Positions 34,096 to 43,937 of a DNA stretch of 64,000 bases are shown here, piece by piece. Position numbers and translations under genes: made by a program. The notes beneath the pieces are model-generated. The model saw only the letters and a list, made by a program, of their open reading frames with translations, did not search any database and was not told where the DNA came from. The stretch is taken from NCBI GenBank assembly GCA_039814545.1, contig JBCCBB010000002.1, forward strand, positions 1 through 64,000. Reading direction: 5' to 3'. Within the stretch, counting starts at the first letter, position 1; the number at the start of each line of letters is the position of its first letter. This DNA is from CALBPI01 sp039814545. Lineage in GTDB: Bacteria > Pseudomonadota > Gammaproteobacteria > Steroidobacterales > Woeseiaceae.

Positions 34096-36090
34096 TTGAA
34101 GCGCAGCATCGGCATAGACCGGCTATTCCAGGATTCACGCATCGGCTACCTGGCGCTCCTCATTGCCGTTGCGGCGGGCACGTACGCACGGTTCTGGAAT
34201 CTTGGATTTGCAGCTGTCGCGCTCGACGAATTCCACTCAGTACTTGCAGTGGAGTTTATTCTCGAGAGCGGCTTGCCGCGGTTCGAATCCGGGGGCTTCT
34301 ACACGAGAGGCCTATTACTCAACTACGTCGTTGCCGGGCTTTCAGCCCTTTCTGGGCTAGAGCCGCTATTGGTTTTTCGCTGGGTGACCGCGTGTGCGAG
34401 CACAGCGACGCTCTATGGCATCTTTCTCCTTGGTCAGACGCTGTTTGGTAGAGGCGTCGGGCTCGCCACAACACTACTCATGGCGCTGTCCCTGCTGGAC
34501 ATAGATTCAGCGCGATATGCGCGCATGTATGCACCGTTTCACGCGATCGCAGTTTTCTACTTTTACCACTTGGCCGTCTCCATGAAAGACGACGAGTCGC
34601 CGCGATTTGGTTGGCTTCTTGGACTGTCGGCGCTTGCGGTGTTGGTCAGTAAGGCGGCAGCGCTGCTTGCGGTCGCAAACTTGCTTGCCTTGTTCCTTGC
34701 ACCTCGCGCCCGACTGGGTTTGCCTGCTCTGGGGACCGTAGCGGTGCTTGCATTCAACCTGATCATGCAAGCTATCCCCTGGCGCGCCATTGGCGCGGAA
34801 CCCCGTCTTGCCGCGGACCACGTGCCTTTAGCAAATGTCGGCGACGCGCCGACGCTCGGCCCCCTGATTCTGCCCCCGGGCGGCTTAACGGCTCTTGTGG
34901 TGTTGGCCGTTCTGACTGCTCTGGCATGCGTGGCCCTGTTTTGGTATTCGCGGCGCAACAGCAAGCTGACGCGCCGCCAGACTCTGGCTTGTGCAATTCT
35001 TGCGCTCAGCATCGCGTCGCTTGCCTCCGGTTGGCTGCTTCTCGGCGTTGCGTCCGCAGTGGCGGCCTGGTGCATGTTCCCCGAGTTCGCGTGGCGCGAT
35101 CACATGAAACCCGCAGCGGTCGCATTGGCAGTCGCCGCTGTGGGAGTCGGACTTAGCGTTACCAAGGTAGTTCTCCAGGCCGGCACGTCAAGCATCCGAT
35201 CGTTGGCAAAAGAACTTCTCAACAGCTCGCTCGGCTATCCCGAGGTGCTGGATGCCGTCATCTTGCCCTGGATCCGACAACTGCCGATCACGTCGACGGT
35301 TCTTGCGGTCGGTCTTGCCCTATTGGTTATTTTCGGATCCGTCCGATACCGACGAGGAGAGCACGAAACAGGCCCTGCATTGCTTATGGTGTCAGTTCTC
35401 GTGATTGTCGTCTTGACACTAGCCTCGTTGTGGACGCCTTACCGCCAAATTCGCTACACACAGTTTCTTTACCCATTAGGCCTCACCCTGTCGTTGGGCG
35501 GGATGTCGTTGACACTGAAATTCATCGGGCTCACAAGGAGCAGACTCGCGATCAGTTTCAGCGCAATCTTCGGTCTCCTTGTAGCAGCCTCCGATGACCT
35601 GTCATTCAATTATCTGTCTCACGTGGGCACCTACGAAACGACCTACCGGCTGCAGCCTGGTTTGGGGATGTTGCGCGCGCGTTCTGACTACCTGTCCCCC
35701 GCCGAATTTCTGGCTCGCACCGAGCCCACTGATACGGTAATAACAACAGTGCGTCAGATAGCCTTTCACAGCGATCGAATTGACGCTGTACTGATGCTCA
35801 CGACGGATAGACGATATGACATCAGCACGGCATCACGGGGCACGCGTGAGCTCTGGACGCATCTACCTATGATCAATAGCACCGACGGCGGCATTGAGCG
35901 GCTCTGTGAGGGCGGCACAGTGAATGGCTATGTTGTATATCCGGGAAGCAGCTACAGATTCATGAGTTCTGCCGATGATTTTGTCCACGCTTTGCCCGGT
36001 GACGTGGTTTTTGAATCTGATGATCGGCGCATTAGGATTAAGCGCGTCGTTGCATCATCTTTGGGACCACTGTGCGCGGCCGAGCGGTAG
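34096..36090 (+). CDS. GT-C membrane glycosyltransferase (GT39/GT83, ArnT/PMT-like)
   Basis: A 664-residue polytopic enzyme that moves a sugar from a polyprenyl-phosphate carrier to an acceptor on the periplasmic side. The first periplasmic loop has the acidic pair in VALDEFHSVL (Asp44-Glu45), the position of the catalytic acid in PMT/ArnT families. About 11-12 hydrophobic helices follow up to residue 500, then a soluble C-terminal domain of about 150 residues. The start is TTG, supported by AGGAAG seven bases upstream; no ATG is available near the first helix. A lipid-linked donor could come from the GT2 at 27.1 kb. Confidence 0.8.
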   Translation: MKRSIGIDRLFQDSRIGYLALLIAVAAGTYARFWNLGFAAVALDEFHSVLAVEFILESGLPRFESGGFYTRGLLLNYVVAGLSALSGLEPLLVFRWVTACASTATLYGIFLLGQTLFGRGVGLATTLLMALSLLDIDSARYARMYAPFHAIAVFYFYHLAVSMKDDESPRFGWLLGLSALAVLVSKAAALLAVANLLALFLAPRARLGLPALGTVAVLAFNLIMQAIPWRAIGAEPRLAADHVPLANVGDAPTLGPLILPPGGLTALVVLAVLTALACVALFWYSRRNSKLTRRQTLACAILALSIASLASGWLLLGVASAVAAWCMFPEFAWRDHMKPAAVALAVAAVGVGLSVTKVVLQAGTSSIRSLAKELLNSSLGYPEVLDAVILPWIRQLPITSTVLAVGLALLVIFGSVRYRRGEHETGPALLMVSVLVIVVLTLASLWTPYRQIRYTQFLYPLGLTLSLGGMSLTLKFIGLTRSRLAISFSAIFGLLVAASDDLSFNYLSHVGTYETTYRLQPGLGMLRARSDYLSPAEFLARTEPTDTVITTVRQIAFHSDRIDAVLMLTTDRRYDISTASRGTRELWTHLPMINSTDGGIERLCEGGTVNGYVVYPGSSYRFMSSADDFVHALPGDVVFESDDRRIRIKRVVASSLGPLCAAER

Positions 36091-36227
36091 CCGCCCTCCC
36101 CCGGTTTATGGTGACCGCAGTGGATTTCAGTGGCAGTCAACCAAGGTGCGCCTCAGTCGCTTCCGACGCTCATCACGATTGCCTATTATTGAATCTCGCA
36201 TAGATCGCTTTAGGACACACGGCACAC

Positions 36228-37106
36228 ATGACGGAACCCACTCAAGACCCAGTGTTCATTGTCGGAACCGGCAGGTGCGGGAGCACGATGCTGCACGACG
36301 CCTTGTGCCTGCACAATGACGTTTGCTGGCTAACGCCACTTGCAGATCGCTACCCTTGGCGACCGGGGCTCAATGCACGCGCACTAGATCTGGGCCGCCG
36401 AGTACTACCGCAGCGGGCGCTGCGTCGCTTGCTGCCCCCAGTCGAGCCATACCGTTTCTTCGAGGGTGCATATGGTGGGTTTTCTCGCCCCTATCGGGAC
36501 CTAACCGAAGGGGACTACCGCCCTGGGGCAGCCAAGAAGTTTCGAAGTCGTGTTGCCGCCGCATCTGTGAGTAGCAAACAGTTCATTGCCAAGTACACGG
36601 GCTGGTCACGTATGAGCCTTCTGTCGAAGGTGTTTCCGGACGCCAGGTTTGTGCACATCGTTCGAGACGGTCGAGCCGTGGTGAGCAGCGCGTTGAAAGC
36701 CGGCTACTTCGACGGGTGGGCGGGCCCTGAGAATTGGGCACGGGGCAGACTTAGGGACAATCAACAGCAAGCTTGGGAGCGGTCCGGCGAGTCATACGTG
36801 ACCCTCGCTGCGATCGGTTGGGAAAACCGGATTCACTCCTTCCAAGAGACTGCTGCCGCATTTGATGAGAATCATTTTCTCGAGATTCGCTACGAGGATT
36901 TCTGCGACGACCCAGCTGCGCGGGCTGAAGAGATTCTCGCGTTCATGGGTCTTTCAGAGGCGAGCAATCGCCGATTTTTTAAAGCGCTTGCGACGATGGA
37001 GTTTCGTAGTGCCAACGACGGCTGGCGCCGCGATCTAACCGAACAACAGCAAGCCGAACTATCCGACTATTTGGGTGAACTTAACGCAAGCTACGGATAC
37101 ACATAG
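36228..37106 (+). CDS. Sulfotransferase
   Basis: A 292-residue PAPS-dependent sulfotransferase. The 5'-phosphosulfate-binding loop is FIVGTGRCGSTML (about 10-22) and the 3'-phosphate-binding segment is VHIVRDGRAVVSSA (about 142-155). FLEIRYEDFCDDP (about 222-234) is the third family block. No membrane span, so it acts in the cytoplasm on a sugar or lipid-linked oligosaccharide, or on another small acceptor. Sulfation would make the EPS anionic, as in many marine polymers (inference). ATG start. Confidence 0.88.
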   Translation: MTEPTQDPVFIVGTGRCGSTMLHDALCLHNDVCWLTPLADRYPWRPGLNARALDLGRRVLPQRALRRLLPPVEPYRFFEGAYGGFSRPYRDLTEGDYRPGAAKKFRSRVAAASVSSKQFIAKYTGWSRMSLLSKVFPDARFVHIVRDGRAVVSSALKAGYFDGWAGPENWARGRLRDNQQQAWERSGESYVTLAAIGWENRIHSFQETAAAFDENHFLEIRYEDFCDDPAARAEEILAFMGLSEASNRRFFKALATMEFRSANDGWRRDLTEQQQAELSDYLGELNASYGYT

Positions 37107-37161
37107 GCGCAGTTTCACTATTGAAGCCCGCATAACGCACGTCGCAACGTCCTCCAGCTCA

Positions 37162-38445
37162 GTGAAACGCCTACTTCTGATCACGCGCTACTTTCCACCG
37201 ACGAACATTGTCGGTGCCATACGGCCGTTTCGAATTGCTCGGGGCGCCGCGTTGGCCGGGTGGCAGGTTGAGGTCATTCACGGTCCACACGACTTCAAGT
37301 CCGACTCGACGTCGCAGCTAACGACACTCCCCGGTTCGGTACGTTTGCATGAGATTCCCTCCGGTCGGTCCACGTCGAAAGGCAGCAAACGATCTCGGCT
37401 GTCTCGTCACCTTGAACGCATCTACTGTCGGTTCACCGGCACAGACCAGAACTGGCGACTTTCGAGGGACGCTGCGACTCTGGCGCGGGGGCTGCTTAAG
37501 GAGGGACCGCAATACGATGCTACGGTGCTTGTAACGACCTCCCCACCACATTCGTTACATAGCGTTGGGACAACAGTGGGTTATCGTGCCTCAGTACCAT
37601 GGATTGCAGACCTCCGCGATCCCTGGGACAAGTTCCACAAGACAGCAAAATACAATCAACCCAATATTGTCGAGCGGTACCGGGAAGCGAGCGTAATGCG
37701 ACGGGCGAATTGCATCGTTTCGTCGACGTCTCGGTACACGGAGACAGCGCGCGCACGGTTTTCTGGGCTTCCGGCAGAGAAGTTCCACACCATTACGAAT
37801 TCCTTTAGTGACGAAACACTAGGCGACGCGCCCCCGGTCTCGTCGGAGCATTTGACAGTCTGCTACACCGGCATCTTCTATCCGCAGAAAGACCCGTACA
37901 CCTTTTTCCGGGCCGTAGCGCATTGGCGAGATTCGGCCTCCGAGCTTCGAAGTCGGGAGATCCGTGAGCACTTCCGAATTTGGCTCGTTGGCGTCGAAGA
38001 TCGCACGACGCCTGCCGTCGTCGCGCAGCTCGGACTCGACGACGTCACCACCTTCTTCACACGGCGCCCACAATCAGAAGCCCGCGCAATGTGCCTTCAA
38101 TCAGACTACTTGCTCATCGCGTCAGGCCTTAACGACAAGAGCCGAGAGGGCTGGTTGCCATCGAAGGTATTCGAGTACTTGGGGTGTCGTAAACCCATTA
38201 TTGCCGTCAGCAAACAGGGCCAACTCGCAGACTTGATTCGGGGGACTGACTCGGGTTCAGTGTTTCACTCCAGTGATCTGACGCCGATAATCGATTTACT
38301 GGACGCCGCGCTTTCGGAGAAGCTCGAACACGGTACTCTGCAGAGTAATCTGAGCTTTCAGGGTGTCGAACGGTACAGCGAAACTCGTATGGTGGGCCAG
38401 TTTCTCAAGCTTGCGGATGACCTCGTGACCGAGACCCAGTCTTAG
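37162..38445 (+). CDS. Glycosyltransferase, GT4-like
   Basis: A 427-residue GT-B enzyme. KRLLLITRYFPPTNIVGAIRPFR is the typical opening (glycine-rich donor-side loop), SVPWIADLRDPWDKF near 150 is characteristic of this subgroup, and the donor domain has LTVCYTGIFYPQKDPYTFFRAV (about 232-253) and PSKVFEYLGCRKPIIAVS (about 332-349). The GTG at 37162 was chosen because the Lys-Arg-Leu opening follows it and it removes the overlap with the sulfotransferase; the GTG at 37075 would add 29 residues. It converges on the flippase gene with 14 bp between stops. Confidence 0.82.
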   Translation: MKRLLLITRYFPPTNIVGAIRPFRIARGAALAGWQVEVIHGPHDFKSDSTSQLTTLPGSVRLHEIPSGRSTSKGSKRSRLSRHLERIYCRFTGTDQNWRLSRDAATLARGLLKEGPQYDATVLVTTSPPHSLHSVGTTVGYRASVPWIADLRDPWDKFHKTAKYNQPNIVERYREASVMRRANCIVSSTSRYTETARARFSGLPAEKFHTITNSFSDETLGDAPPVSSEHLTVCYTGIFYPQKDPYTFFRAVAHWRDSASELRSREIREHFRIWLVGVEDRTTPAVVAQLGLDDVTTFFTRRPQSEARAMCLQSDYLLIASGLNDKSREGWLPSKVFEYLGCRKPIIAVSKQGQLADLIRGTDSGSVFHSSDLTPIIDLLDAALSEKLEHGTLQSNLSFQGVERYSETRMVGQFLKLADDLVTETQS

Positions 38446-38459
38446 GCTCCACGACGACA

Positions 38460-39992
38460 TCAGACTCTCCCTCCCTCTGGCCGCCGCGAAACAACCAATG
38501 CGCGGAGTGCACTGTGCTCAGAGGGTCCGAGCAAATCTATGATGCCAAACACGACGGCATACGCGACGGAGACTGAAGCCGTAACGCCGAGGATTCCCAG
38601 GTAGCTACTTGCAGCACCGAATTGCCCTTCATAGAGATGGAGCGCCCCATAGCCTGCCACTGCCGCGGCCGATACCGCAGGTAGGAAGCTAATAAAGTAT
38701 CGCTTCATGGGAACGCCGAGATTTCGACACACCTCGCGGACAAAAACCGGCAAAGAGATCGCGACAGGTGCAGCGATACCCGCCGCGAGACCCGGCAATC
38801 CGTAGACCAAGAGTAGCCCAGCACCGGTCAAGACACCGACAACCGCAAAGACCGGGCCATACTTCGCGTAGATGCCATGCCGGTCTATTGCGGTCAAATA
38901 CCTCGAACCGAACGGATTCCACCCAAGTCCAAGCGCGCCCAATGCCAAGAAGCCCAATATCGGCGCACTCTCGCGAGCGACCTCCGGCGTGATCCAAACT
39001 GCGATGAATGTCGGTCCGATCAACGCAACGCCTAGCAACATCAAGCTGCCAACCCCGACGACAGCCTTGTTGGCCGGTAGGTAGAGCGACTTGATGCGTT
39101 GCTCCTGCCCCGAAGCCGCTAGCTGGCTGAAGAGCGGCATAGACGCGTGCGTCGACGTCATCAGAAATGTGCTCGCATATCGAACGAGACTCGCCGGAAT
39201 CGTAAAGAGGGGTACCAGCGCAGTCCCGGACAACCCAGCGATTATCAAAGGGCTGGACTTGCTCGATATCCGTCCCGACAGTCCTTGAATGAAACTCTTC
39301 GCCCCAAATCGCAATAAAACCCTGAGATGTGCACTCGAGAATGCAGTTGGGCGAAACGCGAAATGTTGGGGTTGGGCTCTAAAGATCAAAAAGAAAAAAA
39401 TGCTGTATTTGACAACCATCGACACTGCGCCGACTCCCGCCAACAGCATGAGCCCCCAAACATCGTCGATAAGCGCATAGACAACAGCCGTACTGAACGC
39501 GAGGTTGATCACCGTGATCGAGTTCTTCAAAAAGTAGCGTTGCTGCCCCTCAAGATAAGCCTCTGCAAGGATGCCGGGGAATCTCAAGACGACGTTTATT
39601 GCGAGAATTAGGAGGAACCAGCGTTTGTAGGCAACGTCCGGCCCATCGCCAAAGAACAAGTCCGGCTCGAGGGCAACGACCAAACCAAGCGTCGCCAGAG
39701 AGCCTACGACACCGATCGCACTAAGAAAGACAAGCGATGTTGCGAACGTCGCCTCCTGCAAGGCGCGGTTATTCTCCGCTTGGTACTTGGCGACAAAACG
39801 CGAAATTGTTGGCCAAAGACCAAGGTCCAGCATGCCCGCATAGCCAATAATGGACACGACAACTTCCCAAAGTCCGTAGTCCTGCAATCCCATGTAACGC
39901 ACATACAAAGGCGTCATTACGAATGCGACCACGATCTGCAGCGCAAACACGACGTAGTTTGACGCTGTGTTTAAAAGCAGCCTGCGCCGCAT
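38460..39992 (-). CDS. Wzx-type polysaccharide flippase (MATE/PST superfamily)
   Basis: A 510-residue membrane protein with about 12-14 helices, of the oligosaccharide flippase family that moves undecaprenyl-linked repeats across the inner membrane. The N-terminus RRRLLLNTASNYVVFALQIVVAF and MTPLYVRYMGLQDYGLWEVVVSI (about 25-48) are the family signature. It is the only Wzx candidate in the window. Its start overlaps the GT4 stop by one base (TGATG), so it ends the long minus-strand run. Confidence 0.88.
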   Translation of the reverse strand: MRRRLLLNTASNYVVFALQIVVAFVMTPLYVRYMGLQDYGLWEVVVSIIGYAGMLDLGLWPTISRFVAKYQAENNRALQEATFATSLVFLSAIGVVGSLATLGLVVALEPDLFFGDGPDVAYKRWFLLILAINVVLRFPGILAEAYLEGQQRYFLKNSITVINLAFSTAVVYALIDDVWGLMLLAGVGAVSMVVKYSIFFFLIFRAQPQHFAFRPTAFSSAHLRVLLRFGAKSFIQGLSGRISSKSSPLIIAGLSGTALVPLFTIPASLVRYASTFLMTSTHASMPLFSQLAASGQEQRIKSLYLPANKAVVGVGSLMLLGVALIGPTFIAVWITPEVARESAPILGFLALGALGLGWNPFGSRYLTAIDRHGIYAKYGPVFAVVGVLTGAGLLLVYGLPGLAAGIAAPVAISLPVFVREVCRNLGVPMKRYFISFLPAVSAAAVAGYGALHLYEGQFGAASSYLGILGVTASVSVAYAVVFGIIDLLGPSEHSALRALVVSRRPEGGRV

Positions 39993-41122
39993 CAGCGAAT
40001 TGCCTCAGCGCTCACACTATTGAGCATGCGATCGTACAGCTGTCTCAACGCAGAACCGGAGCGCTCGACTGAGAAACGCGTCGCCGCAGTCTCGGCATAG
40101 TCGCGGCTCGCGGCGCGGGCCGAATCCCTGTTGAAATCACTCAATGCACTCGCCAGCGCCGACGCCTTTGCTGGCGCAATCAAGAGGGCGGGGCTACCTT
40201 TGCAGAGTTCTCGAAGCGCAGGAATATCGCTGGCCAACAGTGGCGCACCCGAAACCATCGCCTCCATCGCCACGAGACCGCAGGCTTCCCACAACGACGG
40301 CATCGCAACAACGTCGACCGACTTCATGAGCGGCCCGACATCAGGAACGAAGTCCACGAAGTGAAAGGCCTCCGACAAGGCTCGTGTATGTATGTCACGA
40401 GATTCCCGAGCCCTGAAGCCACCAGACCCAACGCACAACACAACAATCGGCCTACCTTCGTCGCGGCGCACTTGCTCCACCGCCTCAATGAGGTAGCGGA
40501 AACCCTTTTGATTCATGAAGCGCCCAAAGAATCCGACGAGAAGCGAATCTTCGCGAATGTTCAATCGCTCTCGGATATCCTCAGTTGGCGCATCGAGGAA
40601 TGGCCGTATCTCGATGCCGTTGCGAATCACCTCTATGCGTGATGCATCACCAACGCTGAGATCCAGCATGCCCACGACATTGTCACGGCAAGCCTCGCTT
40701 ACTGCGTGAATAGCCGTCACTCGATTCAGAGCGAACTTAAGCGCCAGTCTTCTTGCAAGACCTTTGGGCCCTGATAACTGGGCGTCGAGCAAAACGTCAT
40801 GAATCGTTACAAGATGTGGCGTTCGGGATGCCGCCGCAATACCCGCGAGCAGCGCCGTGAAGCCATGCGTGTGCAACATATCAACGGACTCACCGCGCAA
40901 GCGCTTTCGTAGCGCACGAAAATAGCCGACTGTTGAATTTGGCGTCCAGGTGACCCGGATGCCTGTCGCAATCAGATCTGCTTCCAGCTGCCTAGCTTCC
41001 GCAACATCTGGGACGGCAAGCTCAATCGCCAGGTTGTCACAGGACATCTGCGTGTAGACGTACTTGATAAACGTCCGGATGCCGCCGACGGGCCAACGAG
41101 CTGTAACCAGGATACGTTTCAT
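39992..41122 (-). CDS. Glycosyltransferase family 4
   Basis: A 376-residue GT-B enzyme. MKRILVTARWPVGGIRTFIK is the acceptor-domain opening. VDMLHTHGFTALLAGIAA (about 92-109) follows, and the donor domain has VGFFGRFMNQKGFRYLIEAV (about 220-239) and the ExxxxxxxE block in MPSLWEACGLVAMEAMVSGAP (about 293-313). The ATG at 41122 overlaps the amidotransferase stop as ATGA; 30 earlier codons in frame are within that gene and are discounted. Confidence 0.88.
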   Translation of the reverse strand: MKRILVTARWPVGGIRTFIKYVYTQMSCDNLAIELAVPDVAEARQLEADLIATGIRVTWTPNSTVGYFRALRKRLRGESVDMLHTHGFTALLAGIAAASRTPHLVTIHDVLLDAQLSGPKGLARRLALKFALNRVTAIHAVSEACRDNVVGMLDLSVGDASRIEVIRNGIEIRPFLDAPTEDIRERLNIREDSLLVGFFGRFMNQKGFRYLIEAVEQVRRDEGRPIVVLCVGSGGFRARESRDIHTRALSEAFHFVDFVPDVGPLMKSVDVVAMPSLWEACGLVAMEAMVSGAPLLASDIPALRELCKGSPALLIAPAKASALASALSDFNRDSARAASRDYAETAATRFSVERSGSALRQLYDRMLNSVSAEAIR

Positions 41123-43062
41123 GCCCGCAATCTCGCAAACCAAGCCTGAAACTGTAAGACCGTCCAGATCAATGAGGAGTTGTCCCACACGCCAGCGACG
41201 TGTTGATCCCATCGCTTGCGAATACCATTCGTATCGAGGAGACCCGACTCGTCAAGCGCGGACTGGCTCAAGAGTGGCTCAGCCCAATCGCGAAGCTCGC
41301 TCCGCAGCCAGCGCGCCATCGGCACGGCGAAACCCCGCTTCGGGCGGTCCGTCAGGCAAGGCGGTACCTTGCGGTCCAACAATTGGCGCAACAAAACCTT
41401 GCCGGCACCGTCTGCGGTGGCCAACTGGTTATCAGGAAGCCCCCAGGCAAACTCTAGTATTCGACGATCCAGTAGCGGGGCGCGTGACTCGAGTCCGTGG
41501 TGCATCGTAGCCCTGTCAACCTTTACCAAGACATCATCTGGCAGATAGTGCGCGTAGTCGAAGCACATCATCTTGCGCAAATCTGATGAAAGAACATCGC
41601 AGCCTGATGAATCGAGCCGCTCATGTCGAGAAGACTCTGTAAGCGCCTCCTCACGACTCATAACCAGAGCATTGTGGTAAAGCTCAAGAACGCCTTCCGC
41701 TAGGTGCTCTTGGCGCCATCGACGGAGTACAGAGCCTGCGCGACGACCCCTACCAAGCACAGATAGCGCACGGAACGCCAAGGTCGCCATGGGCTCAAAA
41801 GGACGACGCGAAAGAAATCCAGATGCGCTTGCAATCGCGCTTCGCTGCCATGATGGCTTGGCTTGCAGTCGCCGCCAGTGTCCGAGACTCCGGGCGTAGC
41901 GGTCATAGCCAGCAAACGACTCATCGCCGCCATCGCCGCTGAGCGCAACAACGACTTCCTCGCGTGCAGCTTGAGCAACCATAAGCATGGGCAACTGTGA
42001 CGCATCGGCGAAGGGCTCGTCATATATCTCGGGAAGTCGAGGCACAAAGTCTATGCAGCTGTAAGCAGGCAATACGACTTCTGTGTGTTCTGTGCCCAGG
42101 TGATCTGCAATCGCTCGGGCAAATGGGCCCTCATTAAACTCCGGCTCTTCGAATGCAACGGTGAACGTCTTGACCCTGTGGCGAGACTGCTCACACATCA
42201 ATGCGGTCACAAGCGTCGAATCCACGCCGCCCGACAAGAACGCCCCCAGCGGACGATCAGAAACAAGCTGCTCCGACACCACGCTTCCCAGTATCGCGTC
42301 TAGGTCTCGTACCAAAATTTCCGTGTCACGCAAGTCCGATCCGGCCTCGCCCGCGGGCAGTGACCAATAGCGTCCCACCTTTGGCTCGTCGCGATGTCCC
42401 TCAACGTCAATTACGGCAAAACTCGCCACAGGCAGCTTCTTCAGATTCTTGAAGATCGTATGCGGCGCCGGAACATAGCGATAACGCATAAGCAGCGCAA
42501 CCGCGACCTCCGACACGCCTCCGACCCAGAACGGCAGCGTGGTCAGCGCATTGAGTGTGGACGCAAAAACGATCGACTCCCCAACACGACCATAGTAGAG
42601 CGGCTTCTCACCCGTTCGATCGCGTGCCAAAAATAGTCGCCGCTGATCCATACAAAACGCAGCCACCGCAAACATGCCATCGACTCGCGCTAACGTATCC
42701 TCGAACCCCCACCGGTCCAACGCTGCAGTAAATACCTCTGTATCCGAGTTACCGGAAAACCGCACACCTGAGCTCAGTAGCTCCTTGCGAAGATCGCGGA
42801 AGTTGTAGATTTCGCCGTTGAAGGTTATCACCCATCGCCCAGATGGCGACGTCATCGGTTGAGCGCCAAGTTCGGAAACATCTTGAATCGACAGGCGCGT
42901 GTGCGCGAAGCCGACCTTTGCGGCGTGACCATCGCCTGGCTCGATCCATACACCTGCGCCGTCCGGGCCCCTGCGCCGCAGCGCCTCAGTCATGCGATCA
43001 AGAGACGGCTCGATTAAGGGCCGGTGTTCCCCAACTGCAACGATGCCTCCTATGCCGCAAAT
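41119..43062 (-). CDS. Asparagine synthase-like amidotransferase (XrtA-associated), probable ATT start
   Basis: A class II glutamine amidotransferase/asparagine synthase, of the exosortase-associated amidotransferase type (TIGR03108-like), probably amidating or aminating an EPS precursor. The N-terminal nucleophile block is CGIGGIVAV, then RRRGPDGAG and FNGEIYNF of the glutaminase domain. The synthase domain has the PP-loop LSGGVDSTL (about 265) and ALSGDGGDESFAGYDRY (about 355). In this family Cys must follow the removed initiator Met. Here the codon before Cys is ATT at 43062, with GGGG eight bases upstream and the upstream stop one base away, so ATT initiation is proposed (647 residues). 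The first ATG, 16 codons earlier at 43110, lies inside the neighbouring gene. Confidence 0.82.
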   Translation of the reverse strand: MCGIGGIVAVGEHRPLIEPSLDRMTEALRRRGPDGAGVWIEPGDGHAAKVGFAHTRLSIQDVSELGAQPMTSPSGRWVITFNGEIYNFRDLRKELLSSGVRFSGNSDTEVFTAALDRWGFEDTLARVDGMFAVAAFCMDQRRLFLARDRTGEKPLYYGRVGESIVFASTLNALTTLPFWVGGVSEVAVALLMRYRYVPAPHTIFKNLKKLPVASFAVIDVEGHRDEPKVGRYWSLPAGEAGSDLRDTEILVRDLDAILGSVVSEQLVSDRPLGAFLSGGVDSTLVTALMCEQSRHRVKTFTVAFEEPEFNEGPFARAIADHLGTEHTEVVLPAYSCIDFVPRLPEIYDEPFADASQLPMLMVAQAAREEVVVALSGDGGDESFAGYDRYARSLGHWRRLQAKPSWQRSAIASASGFLSRRPFEPMATLAFRALSVLGRGRRAGSVLRRWRQEHLAEGVLELYHNALVMSREEALTESSRHERLDSSGCDVLSSDLRKMMCFDYAHYLPDDVLVKVDRATMHHGLESRAPLLDRRILEFAWGLPDNQLATADGAGKVLLRQLLDRKVPPCLTDRPKRGFAVPMARWLRSELRDWAEPLLSQSALDESGLLDTNGIRKRWDQHVAGVWDNSSLIWTVLQFQAWFARLRA

Positions 43063-43063
43063 A

Positions 43064-43933
43064 TCAGTGACCCCGAAGCATCGCAGCCAACAACGCCCGC
43101 CAGGAGGCAAGCCACAATGGGCGATATCGAATCGCCCTTAGGCAGAGCCGGATCGCCTCACTTCGCTGGCCGGCCGCCAAATGGTGGCGCGCATAACGCA
43201 CATAGAATCGGGACCAAATGCGAGCAATGGCTGCAGCATCTATACCCAGACCTCCGCGGTCTATGGCCTTCCGCATTGATCGTTCATTATTCCTAAACAC
43301 GGGCTCAAAGTCTTCTGACACGCGACCCCCAGCCATCGAGTAGTTGAGCCAGGGGCGCGCCTTGAACAGAAACGTTGCCTCGGGGGCCATTCGAAGCCAC
43401 AGGTCATAATCCTCGCCCGCGCGCAATGCCGCGTCGAATTTGTAGCGCTTCAGCAATGATGCCCGGACCATTGAAGAATTGAAGTTGACGACATTGTCCA
43501 TCAACAACATTGGACCGAGCCTCGATGGCACCTCCGGTATGCCGACGTAACGCCGAGTGCGCTTTTCGCCCTCGACATCCATGCGGTCACCGAAAAGTAC
43601 GTCAACCTCGGGATGTGTGGCCATAATTGCGACCTGCTCTTCGAGCTTTGTAGCGAGCCAAGTGTCATCTGAATCCATGAACGCGATGACCTCTCCTGTA
43701 GCCTGAGAAATCGCCAGGTTTCGCGCCGCAGCCTGGCCGCAGTTTTCGCACTGCTCCAGGTAGGTCAATCTCGCATCGTCAAACTGCGCGACGATGTCTC
43801 GTGTGTTGTCTGTGGAACCATCGTCAACAACGAAGTGTTCGAAATCTGAATGGGACTGGGCCAGCACGCTGCGAATGGCGTTGCCTACCAGGTGGGCACG
43901 GTTAAACGTGGGTGTGATAACTGTGACGCGCAT
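43064..43933 (-). CDS. Glycosyltransferase family 2
   Basis: A 289-residue GT-A enzyme. MRVTVITPTFNRAHLVGNAI opens the fold, FVVDDGSTDNTRD is the nucleotide strand (about 38-50), and VIAFMDSDDTWL (about 83-94) holds the DXD. ATG at 43933 is the natural start; the longer frame begins within the ligase gene. No membrane helices. It ends one base before the proposed ATT start of the amidotransferase. Confidence 0.88.
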   Translation of the reverse strand: MRVTVITPTFNRAHLVGNAIRSVLAQSHSDFEHFVVDDGSTDNTRDIVAQFDDARLTYLEQCENCGQAAARNLAISQATGEVIAFMDSDDTWLATKLEEQVAIMATHPEVDVLFGDRMDVEGEKRTRRYVGIPEVPSRLGPMLLMDNVVNFNSSMVRASLLKRYKFDAALRAGEDYDLWLRMAPEATFLFKARPWLNYSMAGGRVSEDFEPVFRNNERSMRKAIDRGGLGIDAAAIARIWSRFYVRYARHHLAAGQRSEAIRLCLRAIRYRPLWLASWRALLAAMLRGH

Positions 43934-43937
43934 CGAT

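Noticed and set aside
34005..34451. Overlapping plus-strand frame across the GT-C start
   Set aside because: Arg/His-rich shadow; the GT-C frame has membrane helices and a good TTG ribosome site.
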